Positions 33,575 through 42,141 of a stretch of DNA of 64,000 nt are shown here, in pieces; positions within the stretch are counted from its first letter, which is position 1; the number at the start of each line of letters is the position of its first letter. The stretch comes from Variovorax sp. J22P240 (lineage in GTDB: Bacteria; Pseudomonadota; Gammaproteobacteria; Burkholderiales; Burkholderiaceae_C), in assembly GCF_030316855.1 (NCBI RefSeq), contig NZ_JASZYR010000019.1, forward strand, positions 1-64,000. Reading direction: 5' to 3'. The notes beneath the pieces are model-generated. The model searched no databases and was not told the DNA's origin. It saw only the letters and a program-made list of their open reading frames with translations. The position numbers were made by a program, and so were the translations under genes.

Positions 33575-34258
33575 TCAGCCTGCGCCGTACCGGGCCCTGT
33601 ACGCCAGCACTCCCTGGCGGTGGGCGCCCAGTTCATCATCCGCGCGGCCTGAGAGGTACTGTAACAAGTCGTCAAGCGTTGCGATGGCAATTACTTGGAG
33701 GCCGAGCTGGTCGCGGACGTATTGCACAGCGCTGTGGTCCACATCCACGCCGTTTTCGGTCGCTTTCTCCTGGCGATCCAGCGCGATGGCGACGGCATGC
33801 GGCGTGGCGCCGGCGCCACGGATGGCGGCGATCGATTCGCGCACCGCGGTGCCGGCCGACATCACGTCGTCGACGATCAGCACACGCCCCTCGAGCGGTG
33901 CGCCGACCAGCGTGCCGCCCTCGCCGTGATCCTTGGCTTCCTTGCGGTTGTACGCAAAGGGCACGTTGCGCCCCCGGCGCGCAAGTTCGGCCGCGACCGT
34001 GGCGCCCAACGGAATGCCCTTGTAGGCCGGCCCGAAGATCATGTCGAACTCCAGGCCGCTGGCAAGCAACCGGTCTGCATAGAATCCCGCGAGCCGCGCG
34101 ATCTTGGCGCCATCGTCGAACAGGCCCGCGTTGAAAAAATAGGGGCTCATGCGACCGGCCTTGGTCTTGAACTGGCCGAAACGCAGCACCCCCGACTCCA
34201 GCGCGAACTGCACGAACTCCTGTGCGAGCGCGCCGCCTTCTCCAATCTCTTCAGCCAT
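33575..34258 (-). CDS. pyrE: Orotate phosphoribosyltransferase
   Basis: A 227-residue enzyme of pyrimidine synthesis that joins orotate to PRPP. The start is the ATG at 34258 (MAEEIGEGGALAQEF); the longer frame overlaps the divergent exonuclease gene. The PRPP loop is VLIVDDVMSAGTAVRES, and FGPAYKGIPLGATVAAEL is the orotate-site segment. Only 13 bases separate its start from that of the exonuclease gene. Confidence 0.95.
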   Translation of the reverse strand: MAEEIGEGGALAQEFVQFALESGVLRFGQFKTKAGRMSPYFFNAGLFDDGAKIARLAGFYADRLLASGLEFDMIFGPAYKGIPLGATVAAELARRGRNVPFAYNRKEAKDHGEGGTLVGAPLEGRVLIVDDVMSAGTAVRESIAAIRGAGATPHAVAIALDRQEKATENGVDVDHSAVQYVRDQLGLQVIAIATLDDLLQYLSGRADDELGAHRQGVLAYRARYGAG

Positions 34259-34271
34259 AGGGAATGTCCTT

Positions 34272-35075
34272 GTGTTCAAACTGACCAGCCTCAACCTCAA
34301 CGGCCTTCGATCGGCTGCCACCAAAGGTGTCGCCGACTGGGTCGCCGAACTGGCGCCGGATTGTATTTGCATGCAGGAGATCCGCGTCCAGGCGAGCGAC
34401 ATCGAAGGCCGCTTCGAGGAGATGGCGGGGCTCAAGGGCCACTTTCATTTCGCAGAAAAAAAGGGCTACGCGGGAACCGCCATCTATTCGAAGCATGCGC
34501 CCAGCGACGTGGTCGTCGGCTGGGGAGATCGCGAGTTCGACGCCGAAGGCCGCTACCTCGAACTGCGCTTCGACACGCCGAAACGCAAGCTGTCGATCAT
34601 CAGCTGCTATTTCCCGAGCGGGTCCTCCGGCGAAGAGCGGCAGGCGGCCAAGTTCCGTTTCCTGAAGGGCTTCTTCCCCCACCTGATCGCGTTGAAGCGC
34701 GAGCGCGACTTCATTCTGTGCGGCGACATCAACATCGCCCACAAGGAGATCGACCTGAAGAACTGGCGCGGCAACCAAAAGAACAGCGGCTTCCTGCCCG
34801 AGGAACGCGCCTGGATGACGAACCTGCTCGACGCCGGCGCGGCGGGCGCCGGCCTGGTCGACGTCTACCGCATGCTCAAGCCCGACACCACCGACGAGGC
34901 CTACACCTGGTGGAGCAATCGCGGCCAGGCCTACGCCAAGAACGTGGGGTGGCGGCTGGACTACCACCTGGCGACGCCGAAGCTCGGCAAGCTCGCGCGC
35001 CACGAATCGATCTTCAAGACCATCAAGTTCAGCGACCACGCACCGATCACGGTGGACTACGACTTCACGCTGTGA
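34272..35075 (+). CDS. xthA: Exodeoxyribonuclease III
   Basis: A 267-residue AP endonuclease/3' exonuclease of base-excision repair. The start is the GTG at 34272 (VFKLTSLNLNGLRS). Glu36 lies in MQEIR, the metal and catalytic Asp-Asn in CGDINIAH, and the late Asp-His in FSDHAPITVDYD. It is divergent from pyrE with only 13 bases between starts, so both 5' leaders must overlap the opposite gene. Confidence 0.94.
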   Translation: MFKLTSLNLNGLRSAATKGVADWVAELAPDCICMQEIRVQASDIEGRFEEMAGLKGHFHFAEKKGYAGTAIYSKHAPSDVVVGWGDREFDAEGRYLELRFDTPKRKLSIISCYFPSGSSGEERQAAKFRFLKGFFPHLIALKRERDFILCGDINIAHKEIDLKNWRGNQKNSGFLPEERAWMTNLLDAGAAGAGLVDVYRMLKPDTTDEAYTWWSNRGQAYAKNVGWRLDYHLATPKLGKLARHESIFKTIKFSDHAPITVDYDFTL

Positions 35076-35100
35076 AGCGCGCCGCGCCCATCCTCGTTCG

Positions 35101-36006
35101 CTAGCGCGACAGAGCGGGCAGCGCCTTCACCAGGGTGTCGCTGAACGAGCGCATGGCCTCGCTCTCGTGCGCGCCTCGCTTGGTGATGCGATAGAAATCC
35201 AGCTCCACCTTCGGCTTGACCAGCACGTCGGTGCGCACGCGGTGCCGCCGGCAGGCCGCCAGGGCGAAGGTCGGCATCACGGCGGTGCCGAATCCCGACT
35301 CGACCATCGAGATCAGCGTGCCGAAGAAGTTGAAGGCCTGCCGTTGCGCGTCGGCCCGACCGATTGCGCCCAGGTGCACGTCGATGACCTTCTGGATCGG
35401 ATTGCTCTGCGGCAGCCCGATCAGCTCGGCGGAGCGCAGCGCCGACCAGGGCGCGGTGCCCGTGACGAGCGAGGCCTGCTCCGACTCCGCCGCGGCCACC
35501 CGCATCAAGTGGAAGCGCCCGACCGGCGCTCGATCCAGTCCCGGCGCGCCCTTGAAGAAAAAGCCCAGCCCCATGTCCGCCTCACCGCTCGTGACCATCG
35601 CCTCGACGTCACGCAGGTCGGCGTCGAACAGCTTCAGGCTGACCGACGGGTGGCTTTCACGGAACCGATGGAAGACCTGCGGCAGGAGGTGGGATGACAC
35701 CAGTGGCGTGGCGGCGATGCGCAGTGTCTGGCGCGCCGCGTCACCTTCGACGCCGAGCTGCGCGGTGACGTCGTCCAGATCCGTCACGACTCTTTCGACC
35801 ACCGGCAGCAGCCGCCGCCCCGCCGCCGTGAGACTGACCATGCGCGTGGTGCGATCAAAGAGGCGGCAGCCCAGCTGGCGCTCCATCTCGCGCACCAGCG
35901 TGCTCAGGCCGGCCTGCGTCATGTGCGCCAGCTCGGCCGCGCGAGTGAAGTTGCCGACGCGGGCGACGTGCAGGAACGCACGCATCTGGCGGACGGATAG
36001 ATTCAT
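35101..36006 (-). CDS. LysR-family regulator, divergent from a PhzS-like monooxygenase
   Basis: A 301-residue LTTR starting MNLSVRQMRAFLHVARVGN; the helix-turn-helix (FTRAAELAHMTQAGLSTLVREME) is at about 20-45 and the effector domain starts near 92. Being divergent from the monooxygenase gene across 100 bases, it most likely controls it. The gap contains a TAGAT-N9-ATCTA dyad and a perfect 11-bp inverted repeat. Confidence 0.92.
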   Translation of the reverse strand: MNLSVRQMRAFLHVARVGNFTRAAELAHMTQAGLSTLVREMERQLGCRLFDRTTRMVSLTAAGRRLLPVVERVVTDLDDVTAQLGVEGDAARQTLRIAATPLVSSHLLPQVFHRFRESHPSVSLKLFDADLRDVEAMVTSGEADMGLGFFFKGAPGLDRAPVGRFHLMRVAAAESEQASLVTGTAPWSALRSAELIGLPQSNPIQKVIDVHLGAIGRADAQRQAFNFFGTLISMVESGFGTAVMPTFALAACRRHRVRTDVLVKPKVELDFYRITKRGAHESEAMRSFSDTLVKALPALSR

Positions 36007-36018
36007 ACGACTTCATGA

Positions 36019-36037
36019 TAGATCCATACGATATCTA
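36019..36037. promoter_or_regulatory. Candidate LysR-type operator
   Basis: TAGAT (36019-36023) and ATCTA (36033-36037) form an inverted repeat spaced by nine bases, and CATACGA occurs twice around it (36004-36010 and 36025-36031). The site is 13 bases from the LysR start, where an autoregulatory site is expected. Confidence 0.45.
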
Positions 36038-36069
36038 AACTTCCCAAATGATCGACGACTCTGTCTAAT

Positions 36070-36097
36070 CCGCTTTTCCTTGAATCAGGAAAAGCGG
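36070..36097. promoter_or_regulatory. Perfect 11-bp inverted repeat before the monooxygenase
   Basis: CCGCTTTTCCT (36070-36080) and AGGAAAAGCGG (36087-36097) are perfect complements with a six-base spacer, ending 9 bases before the ATG at 36107. In RNA this hairpin would hold the AGGA in its 3' arm. It may be an operator or a translation-control hairpin. Confidence 0.5.
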
Positions 36098-36106
36098 AAA
36101 CAAGAC

Positions 36107-37366
36107 ATGAGCAAGCAAACTGAAGTCATCGTGCTGGGCGCCGGCATCGGCGGACTGACCCTGGCATTGAGCCTGCATCAGGCCGGCATCGCGTGCCGGG
36201 TCTACGACGCAGTGCCCGAACTGAAGCCCCTCGGCGTGGGCATCAACCTGCTGCCGCATGCGGTGCGCGAACTGAGCGAACTGGGCCTGATGCCCGCGCT
36301 CGATTCGGTGGGCGTGCGCACCCAGGAGGCCGTGTTCTTCAATTCGCATGGCCAGTTGGTGTTTCGCGAAGCCGCCGGCATCGCCGCGGGCTACGACTGG
36401 CCCCAGTACTCCATCCATCGCGGCGACCTTCACACCGCGCTGCTCGAAGCGACGCGCGAGCGACTCGGCGCGGATGCCGTGGTCTGCGGCCATCGCTGTG
36501 CCGGCGTGGACCAGGACGACACCGGCGTCACCGCGCGCTTCACCGCGCCGGACGCCTCGCCCTTGCCCAGCGTGCGCGGTTCGGTGGCCGTAGGCTGCGA
36601 CGGCATCCATTCGGTGCTGCGCAAGCAGTTCTATCCGAACGAAGGCGCGCCGCGCTACTCGGGCGTCAACATGTGGCGCGGCACAGCAAAGCACAAGCCT
36701 TTTCTCTCGGGTGCGAGCATGGTGCGCGCGGGCTGGCTCGACCAGGGCAAGATGGTGATCTACCCGATCCGCGACAACGTGGACGACGAAGGCAACCAGC
36801 TCGTCAACTGGGTCGCCGAGATCCACGCACCGCAGCCGGCACTCCAGGACTGGAGCCGCGCCGGTCGGCTCGAAGACTTTCTCCCGGCCTTCGAGGACTG
36901 GCACTTCGACTGGCTCGACGTGCCGGCGCTGATCCGCTCGTCCGACTCGATTCTCGAATACCCGATGGTCGACCAGGACCCGCTGCCGAAGTGGACCCAC
37001 GGCCGGCTCACGCTGCTGGGCGACGCTGCGCATCCGATGGTGCCGCGCGGCTCGAACGGCGCCGGGCAGGCGGTCATCGACGCGCGCTATCTCGCGGGTG
37101 CGCTGCACAAGCTGGGCGTCGGCAACGCAGCGCTGGAAGACTACGACCGCGTGCGCGTGAAAGCGACCACCAACGTCGTGCTCACCAACCGCAGCAATCC
37201 ACCCGACGCGATCCTGCGCGAGGTGTTCGAGCGCTCCGGCGGGCAACGCTTCGACCGGCTGGAAGATTTCGTGACGCAGCAGGAACTGCAAGCCATTTCC
37301 GACAACTACAAGCGGGTGGCGGGCTACGAGCCGGCGGCTTTGAAGTCTCGCCCTTCCTACCTTTGA
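36107..37366 (+). CDS. FAD-dependent monooxygenase, PhzS-like
   Basis: A 419-residue class A flavoprotein monooxygenase. The FAD fingerprint is VIVLGAGIGGLTLAL, followed by PLGVGINLLPHAVREL, a DG motif in GCDGIHSVLRK and the second FAD motif LLGDAAHPMVPRGSNGAGQA. YPQYSIHRG-like and LVNWVAEI segments resemble PhzS, which oxidatively decarboxylates a methylated phenazine carboxylate. No phenazine genes are nearby, so an aromatic acid is a more likely substrate. It is cotranscribed with a Bug-type binding protein. Confidence 0.9.
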   Translation: MSKQTEVIVLGAGIGGLTLALSLHQAGIACRVYDAVPELKPLGVGINLLPHAVRELSELGLMPALDSVGVRTQEAVFFNSHGQLVFREAAGIAAGYDWPQYSIHRGDLHTALLEATRERLGADAVVCGHRCAGVDQDDTGVTARFTAPDASPLPSVRGSVAVGCDGIHSVLRKQFYPNEGAPRYSGVNMWRGTAKHKPFLSGASMVRAGWLDQGKMVIYPIRDNVDDEGNQLVNWVAEIHAPQPALQDWSRAGRLEDFLPAFEDWHFDWLDVPALIRSSDSILEYPMVDQDPLPKWTHGRLTLLGDAAHPMVPRGSNGAGQAVIDARYLAGALHKLGVGNAALEDYDRVRVKATTNVVLTNRSNPPDAILREVFERSGGQRFDRLEDFVTQQELQAISDNYKRVAGYEPAALKSRPSYL

Positions 37367-37398
37367 GACACGACATTCAGAACGACACGGAGACCCCG

Positions 37399-38361
37399 AT
37401 GCGCCCATTGCAGAAGATCCTCGCCACCCTCGCGATGGCCGTCAGCGCCGTGGCTGCGCATGCCTGGCCCGACCAGCCGATCACGCTGGTGGTGCCCTAC
37501 ACCCCCGGAACGGGCATCGACCTGATCGCGCGCCAGCTGTCCGTGCGCTTGCCCGCCGCGCTCGGCCAGCCTGTGATCGTCGACAACGTGCCCGGCGCCA
37601 GCGGCAACATCGGCAGCGAGAAGGTGGCGCGCGCCAAACCCGACGGCTACACGCTCATGGTGCAGGTCAACACGCTGGTGATGAACAAGAGCCTCTACAA
37701 GTCGCTCGCCTACGACCCCGTCGCCGACTTCACGCCTGTGTCGCTCACTTCCTGGGGCACGCTGTTGCTGGTGACCAATCCCAACGTGCAGAAGACCACT
37801 TCGGTGGCCCAGATGGTGGCGGCCGCGAAGGCGGAGCCCGGCAAGCTGACCTATGCGACGCCCGGCGTCGGAACGCCTCACCATCTTTCGATGGCCTTGC
37901 TCATGCAGAACACCGGCACCGAGATGCTGCACGTGCCTTACAAGGGCACGGCCGGCGCGGTCACGGACCTGCTGGGCGGGCGCATCGACTACATGTTCCT
38001 GCCAGTGCACGTCGCGCTGCAGCACATCCAGGCCGGCAAGCTGAGGGCGATCGCGACCGGCAGCGACAAGCGCCTGCCTCAGTTGCCCAACGTGCCGACG
38101 CTGGCCGAGGCCGGCATCCAGGGAGGCAACGTCGACATGTGGTACGGCGTGCTCGCGCCCAAGGGAACATCGCCCGCCGTGGTCGCCCGCCTCAACAGGG
38201 AGATCGGCGCGATCCTGAAGCTGCCCGAAGTCGCGACCGCTTTCGAGGCGCAAGGCATGGTGCCGTCCGCGTCGACACCCGAGGAATTCGGCGCGCTGAT
38301 CCAGAAGGACGGCCGGCGTTGGTCCGACGTGGTTCAGCGCGGCGGCATCACCGCGGACTGA
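37399..38361 (+). CDS. Bug-family tripartite tricarboxylate transporter binding protein
   Basis: A 320-residue periplasmic binding protein with a signal peptide (about 1-22, ending AAHA). WPDQPITLVVPYTPGTGIDLIAR and VDNVPGASGNIGSEKVARAKPDGYTL are the Bug hallmarks. No TctA or TctB membrane subunits are next to it, as is common for the many orphan Bug proteins in Burkholderiales. It follows the monooxygenase by 32 bases and may supply or sense the same aromatic or carboxylic substrate. Confidence 0.93.
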   Translation: MRPLQKILATLAMAVSAVAAHAWPDQPITLVVPYTPGTGIDLIARQLSVRLPAALGQPVIVDNVPGASGNIGSEKVARAKPDGYTLMVQVNTLVMNKSLYKSLAYDPVADFTPVSLTSWGTLLLVTNPNVQKTTSVAQMVAAAKAEPGKLTYATPGVGTPHHLSMALLMQNTGTEMLHVPYKGTAGAVTDLLGGRIDYMFLPVHVALQHIQAGKLRAIATGSDKRLPQLPNVPTLAEAGIQGGNVDMWYGVLAPKGTSPAVVARLNREIGAILKLPEVATAFEAQGMVPSASTPEEFGALIQKDGRRWSDVVQRGGITAD

Positions 38362-38362
38362 T

Positions 38363-39109
38363 TCAGCGCCCGGGCGGCGGCGGGCGGCCCGCATGCCGCG
38401 CCATGTGCACCTGGTGCAGCGTGATCTTGCGCACTTCGGACTGGCTGGTCTCGATGTGCGCGCGCAGCAGCATCGCGGCCTGATCGCCCCGATTCGCGCG
38501 GATCGCCTTCAGGATCTTGGCGTGCTCGTCGTAGGTGGCGTCGATGCGCGGCTGCTTGGTGAAGTCCAACCGGCGAATGATGCGGATGCGGTCGGTCACG
38601 TCGCGGTGCACACGCGCCATCTCGGCGTTTCCTGCGGCGGCAACGAGCGCGCAGTGAAAAGCCTCGTCCCACTGCGCCACCTGCACGGTGTCCGAACTGC
38701 GCTGCGCCGCCGGCACGAGCCAGATGCCGGCCAGCGCCTCGACCAGGCTGCGATCGACGCGATGGTCACTTTCGCAAAGCCGATGCACGGCCGTGGTCTC
38801 CAGCACCATCCGCAGGTCGTAGAGCTGCTCGAACTGGTCGAAGTCGAAGGGCAGCACGCGCCAGCCGCTGCGAAACAGCACTTCGACGAACCCTTCCTGT
38901 TGCAGCCTGAACAGCGCCTGCCGCACCGGCGTGCGCGAGACACCGAGCCGTTCGCTGATTTCGTTCTCGGTAAAGCGATCGCCGGGGACGAGGCTGAATT
39001 CGGCCACGTCGCGCTTGAGCTGGGCATAGACCTGATCGGCTCGCGTACGAAACGCGGGATCTGGAGCCACGGGCTCGGCGGGAGCGGCAGGAGATCGGAC
39101 AGAGGACAC
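38363..39109 (-). CDS. GntR-family regulator with FCD domain
   Basis: A 248-residue regulator: N-terminal winged helix (about 24-85, with ENEISERLGVSRTPVRQALFRLQQEGFVE) and an FCD ligand domain (about 100-225, with conserved Asp and His in DEAFHCALVAAAGN). The start is the GTG at 39109. It is the last gene of the ureido island and convergent with the Bug protein gene. FCD regulators often bind TTGT-N2-ACAA-like dyads, as found twice in this island, so it is the obvious candidate controller. Confidence 0.9.
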   Translation of the reverse strand: MSSVRSPAAPAEPVAPDPAFRTRADQVYAQLKRDVAEFSLVPGDRFTENEISERLGVSRTPVRQALFRLQQEGFVEVLFRSGWRVLPFDFDQFEQLYDLRMVLETTAVHRLCESDHRVDRSLVEALAGIWLVPAAQRSSDTVQVAQWDEAFHCALVAAAGNAEMARVHRDVTDRIRIIRRLDFTKQPRIDATYDEHAKILKAIRANRGDQAAMLLRAHIETSQSEVRKITLHQVHMARHAGRPPPPGR

Positions 39110-39118
39110 GTGGGGATG

Positions 39119-39787
39119 TTAGTGCTTGCCGAGCGCATCCAACAGCGCGGCGCTCGGTGCCGTCCAGCCGACGATGGCGCCCTGGGCGCGGATCATCTCG
39201 ACGGCTGCTGCCTTGAAGGCGGGAAAGTAGCTCTCGGTGCAGTCTTCCAGCAGCAGGCAGTCGTAGCCGCGGTCATTGGCTTCGCGCATGCTGGTCTGCA
39301 CGCAGACCTCGGTGGTCACGCCGCCGAACAGCAGATGGGTGATGCCGCGCCGCTTCAGCATCTCGTGCAAGCCGGTGGCGTAGAACGCGCCCTTGCCGGG
39401 CTTGTCGACGACGATCTCGCCTTCGATGGGCGCGAGGGCGTCGATGATCTGGTTGCCCGGTTCTCCCATCACGAGGATGCGCCCCATCGGACCTTCGTCA
39501 CCGATGCGCAAGGTCGGGCTGCCGCGATTGCGCTTCGCCGGTGGGCAGTCCGAAAGATCTGGCTTGTGTGCCTCGCGCGTGTGCACCACCAGGCCGCCTG
39601 CTTCGCGCCAGGCTTCGAGCGTCTTCTTCGTCGCTGGCACGATGGCTTCGAGCAGCGAGACATCGTTGCCCAGGGTTTCGCCGAATCCGCCCGGTTCTAT
39701 GAAATCCCTCTGCATGTCGATGAGGACCAGCGCTGTCTTGGCCAGATCGAATTCGTAGGCGAAGGGGTTGGCGTCTATTTGCATCAT
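39119..39787 (-). CDS. Cysteine hydrolase of the isochorismatase family
   Basis: A 222-residue amidohydrolase. The Asp-Lys-Cys triad is at D24 (LIDMQRDF), K129 or K132 (VDKPGKGAF) and C162 (GGVTTEVCVQTSMREANDRG). This arrangement is shared by biuret hydrolase, ureidoacrylate hydrolase and N-carbamoylsarcosine amidase. It is related to, but clearly different from, the BiuH-like protein at 41414-42130, so it probably acts on another ureido or carbamoyl amide. Its ATG overlaps the ATPase stop by four bases. Confidence 0.88.
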   Translation of the reverse strand: MMQIDANPFAYEFDLAKTALVLIDMQRDFIEPGGFGETLGNDVSLLEAIVPATKKTLEAWREAGGLVVHTREAHKPDLSDCPPAKRNRGSPTLRIGDEGPMGRILVMGEPGNQIIDALAPIEGEIVVDKPGKGAFYATGLHEMLKRRGITHLLFGGVTTEVCVQTSMREANDRGYDCLLLEDCTESYFPAFKAAAVEMIRAQGAIVGWTAPSAALLDALGKH

Positions 39788-41394
39788 GAAGCCACCGCAG
39801 AGTGATCCCCACCCCCCATGTGAGCTCCCAGTACATGTCTTTCGGCCGTGGCCGCGGCGGTCTCGAACACCACGCGTCCTTCGCTCATGACGACGATTCG
39901 ATCCGCCATCTCGAGCAGTTCATCGAGGTCTTCGCTGATCAGCAGGACAGCCCCGCCACGCGCCCGCACCTGCACGATGCGGCTGTGAATCTCCGCGACT
40001 GCCGCGAAGTCCAGTCCGAACACGGGATTCGCCGCGATCAGCACATTGATGTCCCCCGCCAGTTCTCGCGCCAACACTGCTCGCTGCACGTTACCCCCAG
40101 AAAGCGATCGAATCGGCGCCCCCTCCCCCTGCGTCTTGACCCCATACTCGGCAATCCACTCGCGCGCCCTGCTGCGCCACAACGGAAAGTTGAGCACCCC
40201 GGCACCGAGTGCCTTCCAGGCCAACGGCGGCTGATCGAAATCACGCAGCGCCATGTTCTCCGCCACGCTCAGATCGCCGACGCAGGCGTTGCGCAATGGC
40301 TCCTCGGGGAGGCTTCGTACCTTCAGGCGCCGGTTCTCTTCGCGGCGGGCGGCGTAGGGCTCGCCCATCACCGATACCTTCCCTGCGAGCCTGGGCCGCT
40401 GACCCACCAACGCTTCCACCAGCTCGCGCTGGCCATTGCCCGAGACACCCGCTACGCCCAGGATCTCGCCCGACCGCACGCTGAGGCTCAGGTCGTGCAC
40501 CGCCAACGTCCCCCGATCGCCCTGCGCCTGCAACCCTTCGACCCGCAATGCAACGGGCGCATCCACAGCTGTGTCGCTCATCGAATGCAGCGCACGCCCG
40601 ATCGGCGCTGCCGTGTCGCCTTCAGGCGGCGGCGCTTCGCCCTCGCCCATCATCGCCGCCGCGAGCCTCGCAGGATTCGTCTCGGACACCTTGCAGTGGT
40701 GCACCGCCTTGCCACGACGCAACACCGTCACGCTGTCGGCATACGACATCACCTCGCGAAACTTGTGCGTGATGATCAGCACCGTGCACAGGCCGCTTCG
40801 CGCGAACTCGCGCACATGGCCCAGCACCTCGTCGGCTTCCTGCGGTGTCAGCACCGAGGTCGGCTCGTCCAGGATCAGCAGGCGCGGCTTGAGGTAGAGC
40901 TGCTTCAGCAACTCCAGCTTCTGCTTCTCGCCCGCCGCCAACTCGGAGGGCCGCATGTCGAGGTCCAGGCTGAAGGGCGTGGTCGCGAGGAACGCCTTGA
41001 GCTCGGCACGCGTGGACTTCCAGTCGATCACGGCCGGCGTCTTGCCGCCCGCCAGCAACAGGTTCTCCGCCACCGTCATGCCCGGCGCCAACGTGAAGTG
41101 CTGATAGACCATGCCGATGCCGAGCGCGCGCGCGACGATCGGGTTTGCGATGTCCTGCTCCCGGCCGTCGATGAGGATGCTCCCCTCCTCGGCCCGCTGG
41201 AAACCCGCCACGCACTTCACCAGCGTGCTCTTGCCCGCGCCGTTCTCGCCGAGCAAGGCATGCACGGTGCCGGGCTCGACATGCATCGTCACCCGGTCCA
41301 TCGCCGTGAAGCTGCCGAAGCGCTTGGTCAGCTCGTAGGTGTCCAGCGCCAGCGCGCCGGTGGTGGGGGGCAGCGGGTCGACGGGCGCGATCAT
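39784..41394 (-). CDS. BMP-type ABC importer, double ATPase
   Basis: A 536-residue protein with two nucleotide-binding domains, as in nucleoside/simple-sugar importers. The first has a full Walker A (LLGENGAGKSTLVK) and LILDEPTSVLTPQE; the second has the degenerate loop GVSGNGQRELVEAL and SLSGGNVQRAVLARELAG with NPVFGLD. It energises the two permeases of the same operon. The start is the ATG at 41394, 19 bases after biuH. Confidence 0.93.
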   Translation of the reverse strand: MIAPVDPLPPTTGALALDTYELTKRFGSFTAMDRVTMHVEPGTVHALLGENGAGKSTLVKCVAGFQRAEEGSILIDGREQDIANPIVARALGIGMVYQHFTLAPGMTVAENLLLAGGKTPAVIDWKSTRAELKAFLATTPFSLDLDMRPSELAAGEKQKLELLKQLYLKPRLLILDEPTSVLTPQEADEVLGHVREFARSGLCTVLIITHKFREVMSYADSVTVLRRGKAVHHCKVSETNPARLAAAMMGEGEAPPPEGDTAAPIGRALHSMSDTAVDAPVALRVEGLQAQGDRGTLAVHDLSLSVRSGEILGVAGVSGNGQRELVEALVGQRPRLAGKVSVMGEPYAARREENRRLKVRSLPEEPLRNACVGDLSVAENMALRDFDQPPLAWKALGAGVLNFPLWRSRAREWIAEYGVKTQGEGAPIRSLSGGNVQRAVLARELAGDINVLIAANPVFGLDFAAVAEIHSRIVQVRARGGAVLLISEDLDELLEMADRIVVMSEGRVVFETAAATAERHVLGAHMGGGDHSAVAS

Positions 41395-41413
41395 GATGCG
41401 GAGGCTCTCCGTT

Positions 41414-42130
41414 CTAAAACGCCGACAGCGCGTCGAGCAAGGCGCCCGAAGGCGCATGCGCGCCGAACACACCGCCCTGCATGGTGATCATCTTGAGCGC
41501 CGCCAGATGGTTGCCGTGGTCGGTGGCCGCCGTGCAGTCCGACAGCAGCAGGCACTCGAAGCCGCGGTCATTGGCGTCGCGCATCGTCGTGTGCACGCAC
41601 ACGTCGGTCGTGATGCCGGCGAGGATCAGGTTCTCGATGCCGCGCGTGCGCAGCACGAGTTCGAGATCCGTCGCATAGAAGGAGCCCTTGCCCGGCTTGT
41701 CGATGATCACCTCGCCATCGAGCGGCGCCAGCGCCGGGATGATGTCCCACCCCGGCTCGCCGCGCACCAGGATGCGCCCGCACGGCCCCGCGTCGCCGAT
41801 GCCCACGCCCTCGGCGCCGATCTGACGCGAACGCCAGCGCTTGTTGGCCGGCAGGTCGGCGAGATCGGGTCGATGCCCCTCGCGCGTGTGGATGATGTGG
41901 AATCCCAGCGGCCTCAACCGCGCCAACACGCGAGCAATCGGCTCGATCGGCGCTTGCACCAGCGAGAGGTCATAGCCCATCACGTCGACATAGCCGCCCT
42001 TGCCGCAGAAGTCCGTCTGCATGTCGATCACGATCAGCGCTGTGTTGTCGGGCCGGAGCGCGCCGTTGTAGGGCCACGGATACGGGTCCGCGGCAACGAA
42101 GAGATCGGGTGGCGTGGCGGAGGGACTCAT
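41414..42130 (-). CDS. biuH: Biuret hydrolase (BiuH type)
   Basis: A 238-residue cysteine hydrolase. From residue 14 (ADPYPWPYNGALRPDNTAL) to the C-terminus it reads like Rhizobium biuret hydrolase, and the triad is D36 (VIDMQTDF), K145 or K148 (IDKPGKGSF) and C178 (GITTDVCVHTTMRDAND). BiuH converts biuret to allophanate and ammonia, and allophanate hydrolase (50148-51872) would finish the job. It lies 11 bases after the second permease, inside the BMP transporter operon. Confidence 0.88.
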   Translation of the reverse strand: MSPSATPPDLFVAADPYPWPYNGALRPDNTALIVIDMQTDFCGKGGYVDVMGYDLSLVQAPIEPIARVLARLRPLGFHIIHTREGHRPDLADLPANKRWRSRQIGAEGVGIGDAGPCGRILVRGEPGWDIIPALAPLDGEVIIDKPGKGSFYATDLELVLRTRGIENLILAGITTDVCVHTTMRDANDRGFECLLLSDCTAATDHGNHLAALKMITMQGGVFGAHAPSGALLDALSAF

Positions 42131-42141
42131 GGGGCGACGGT

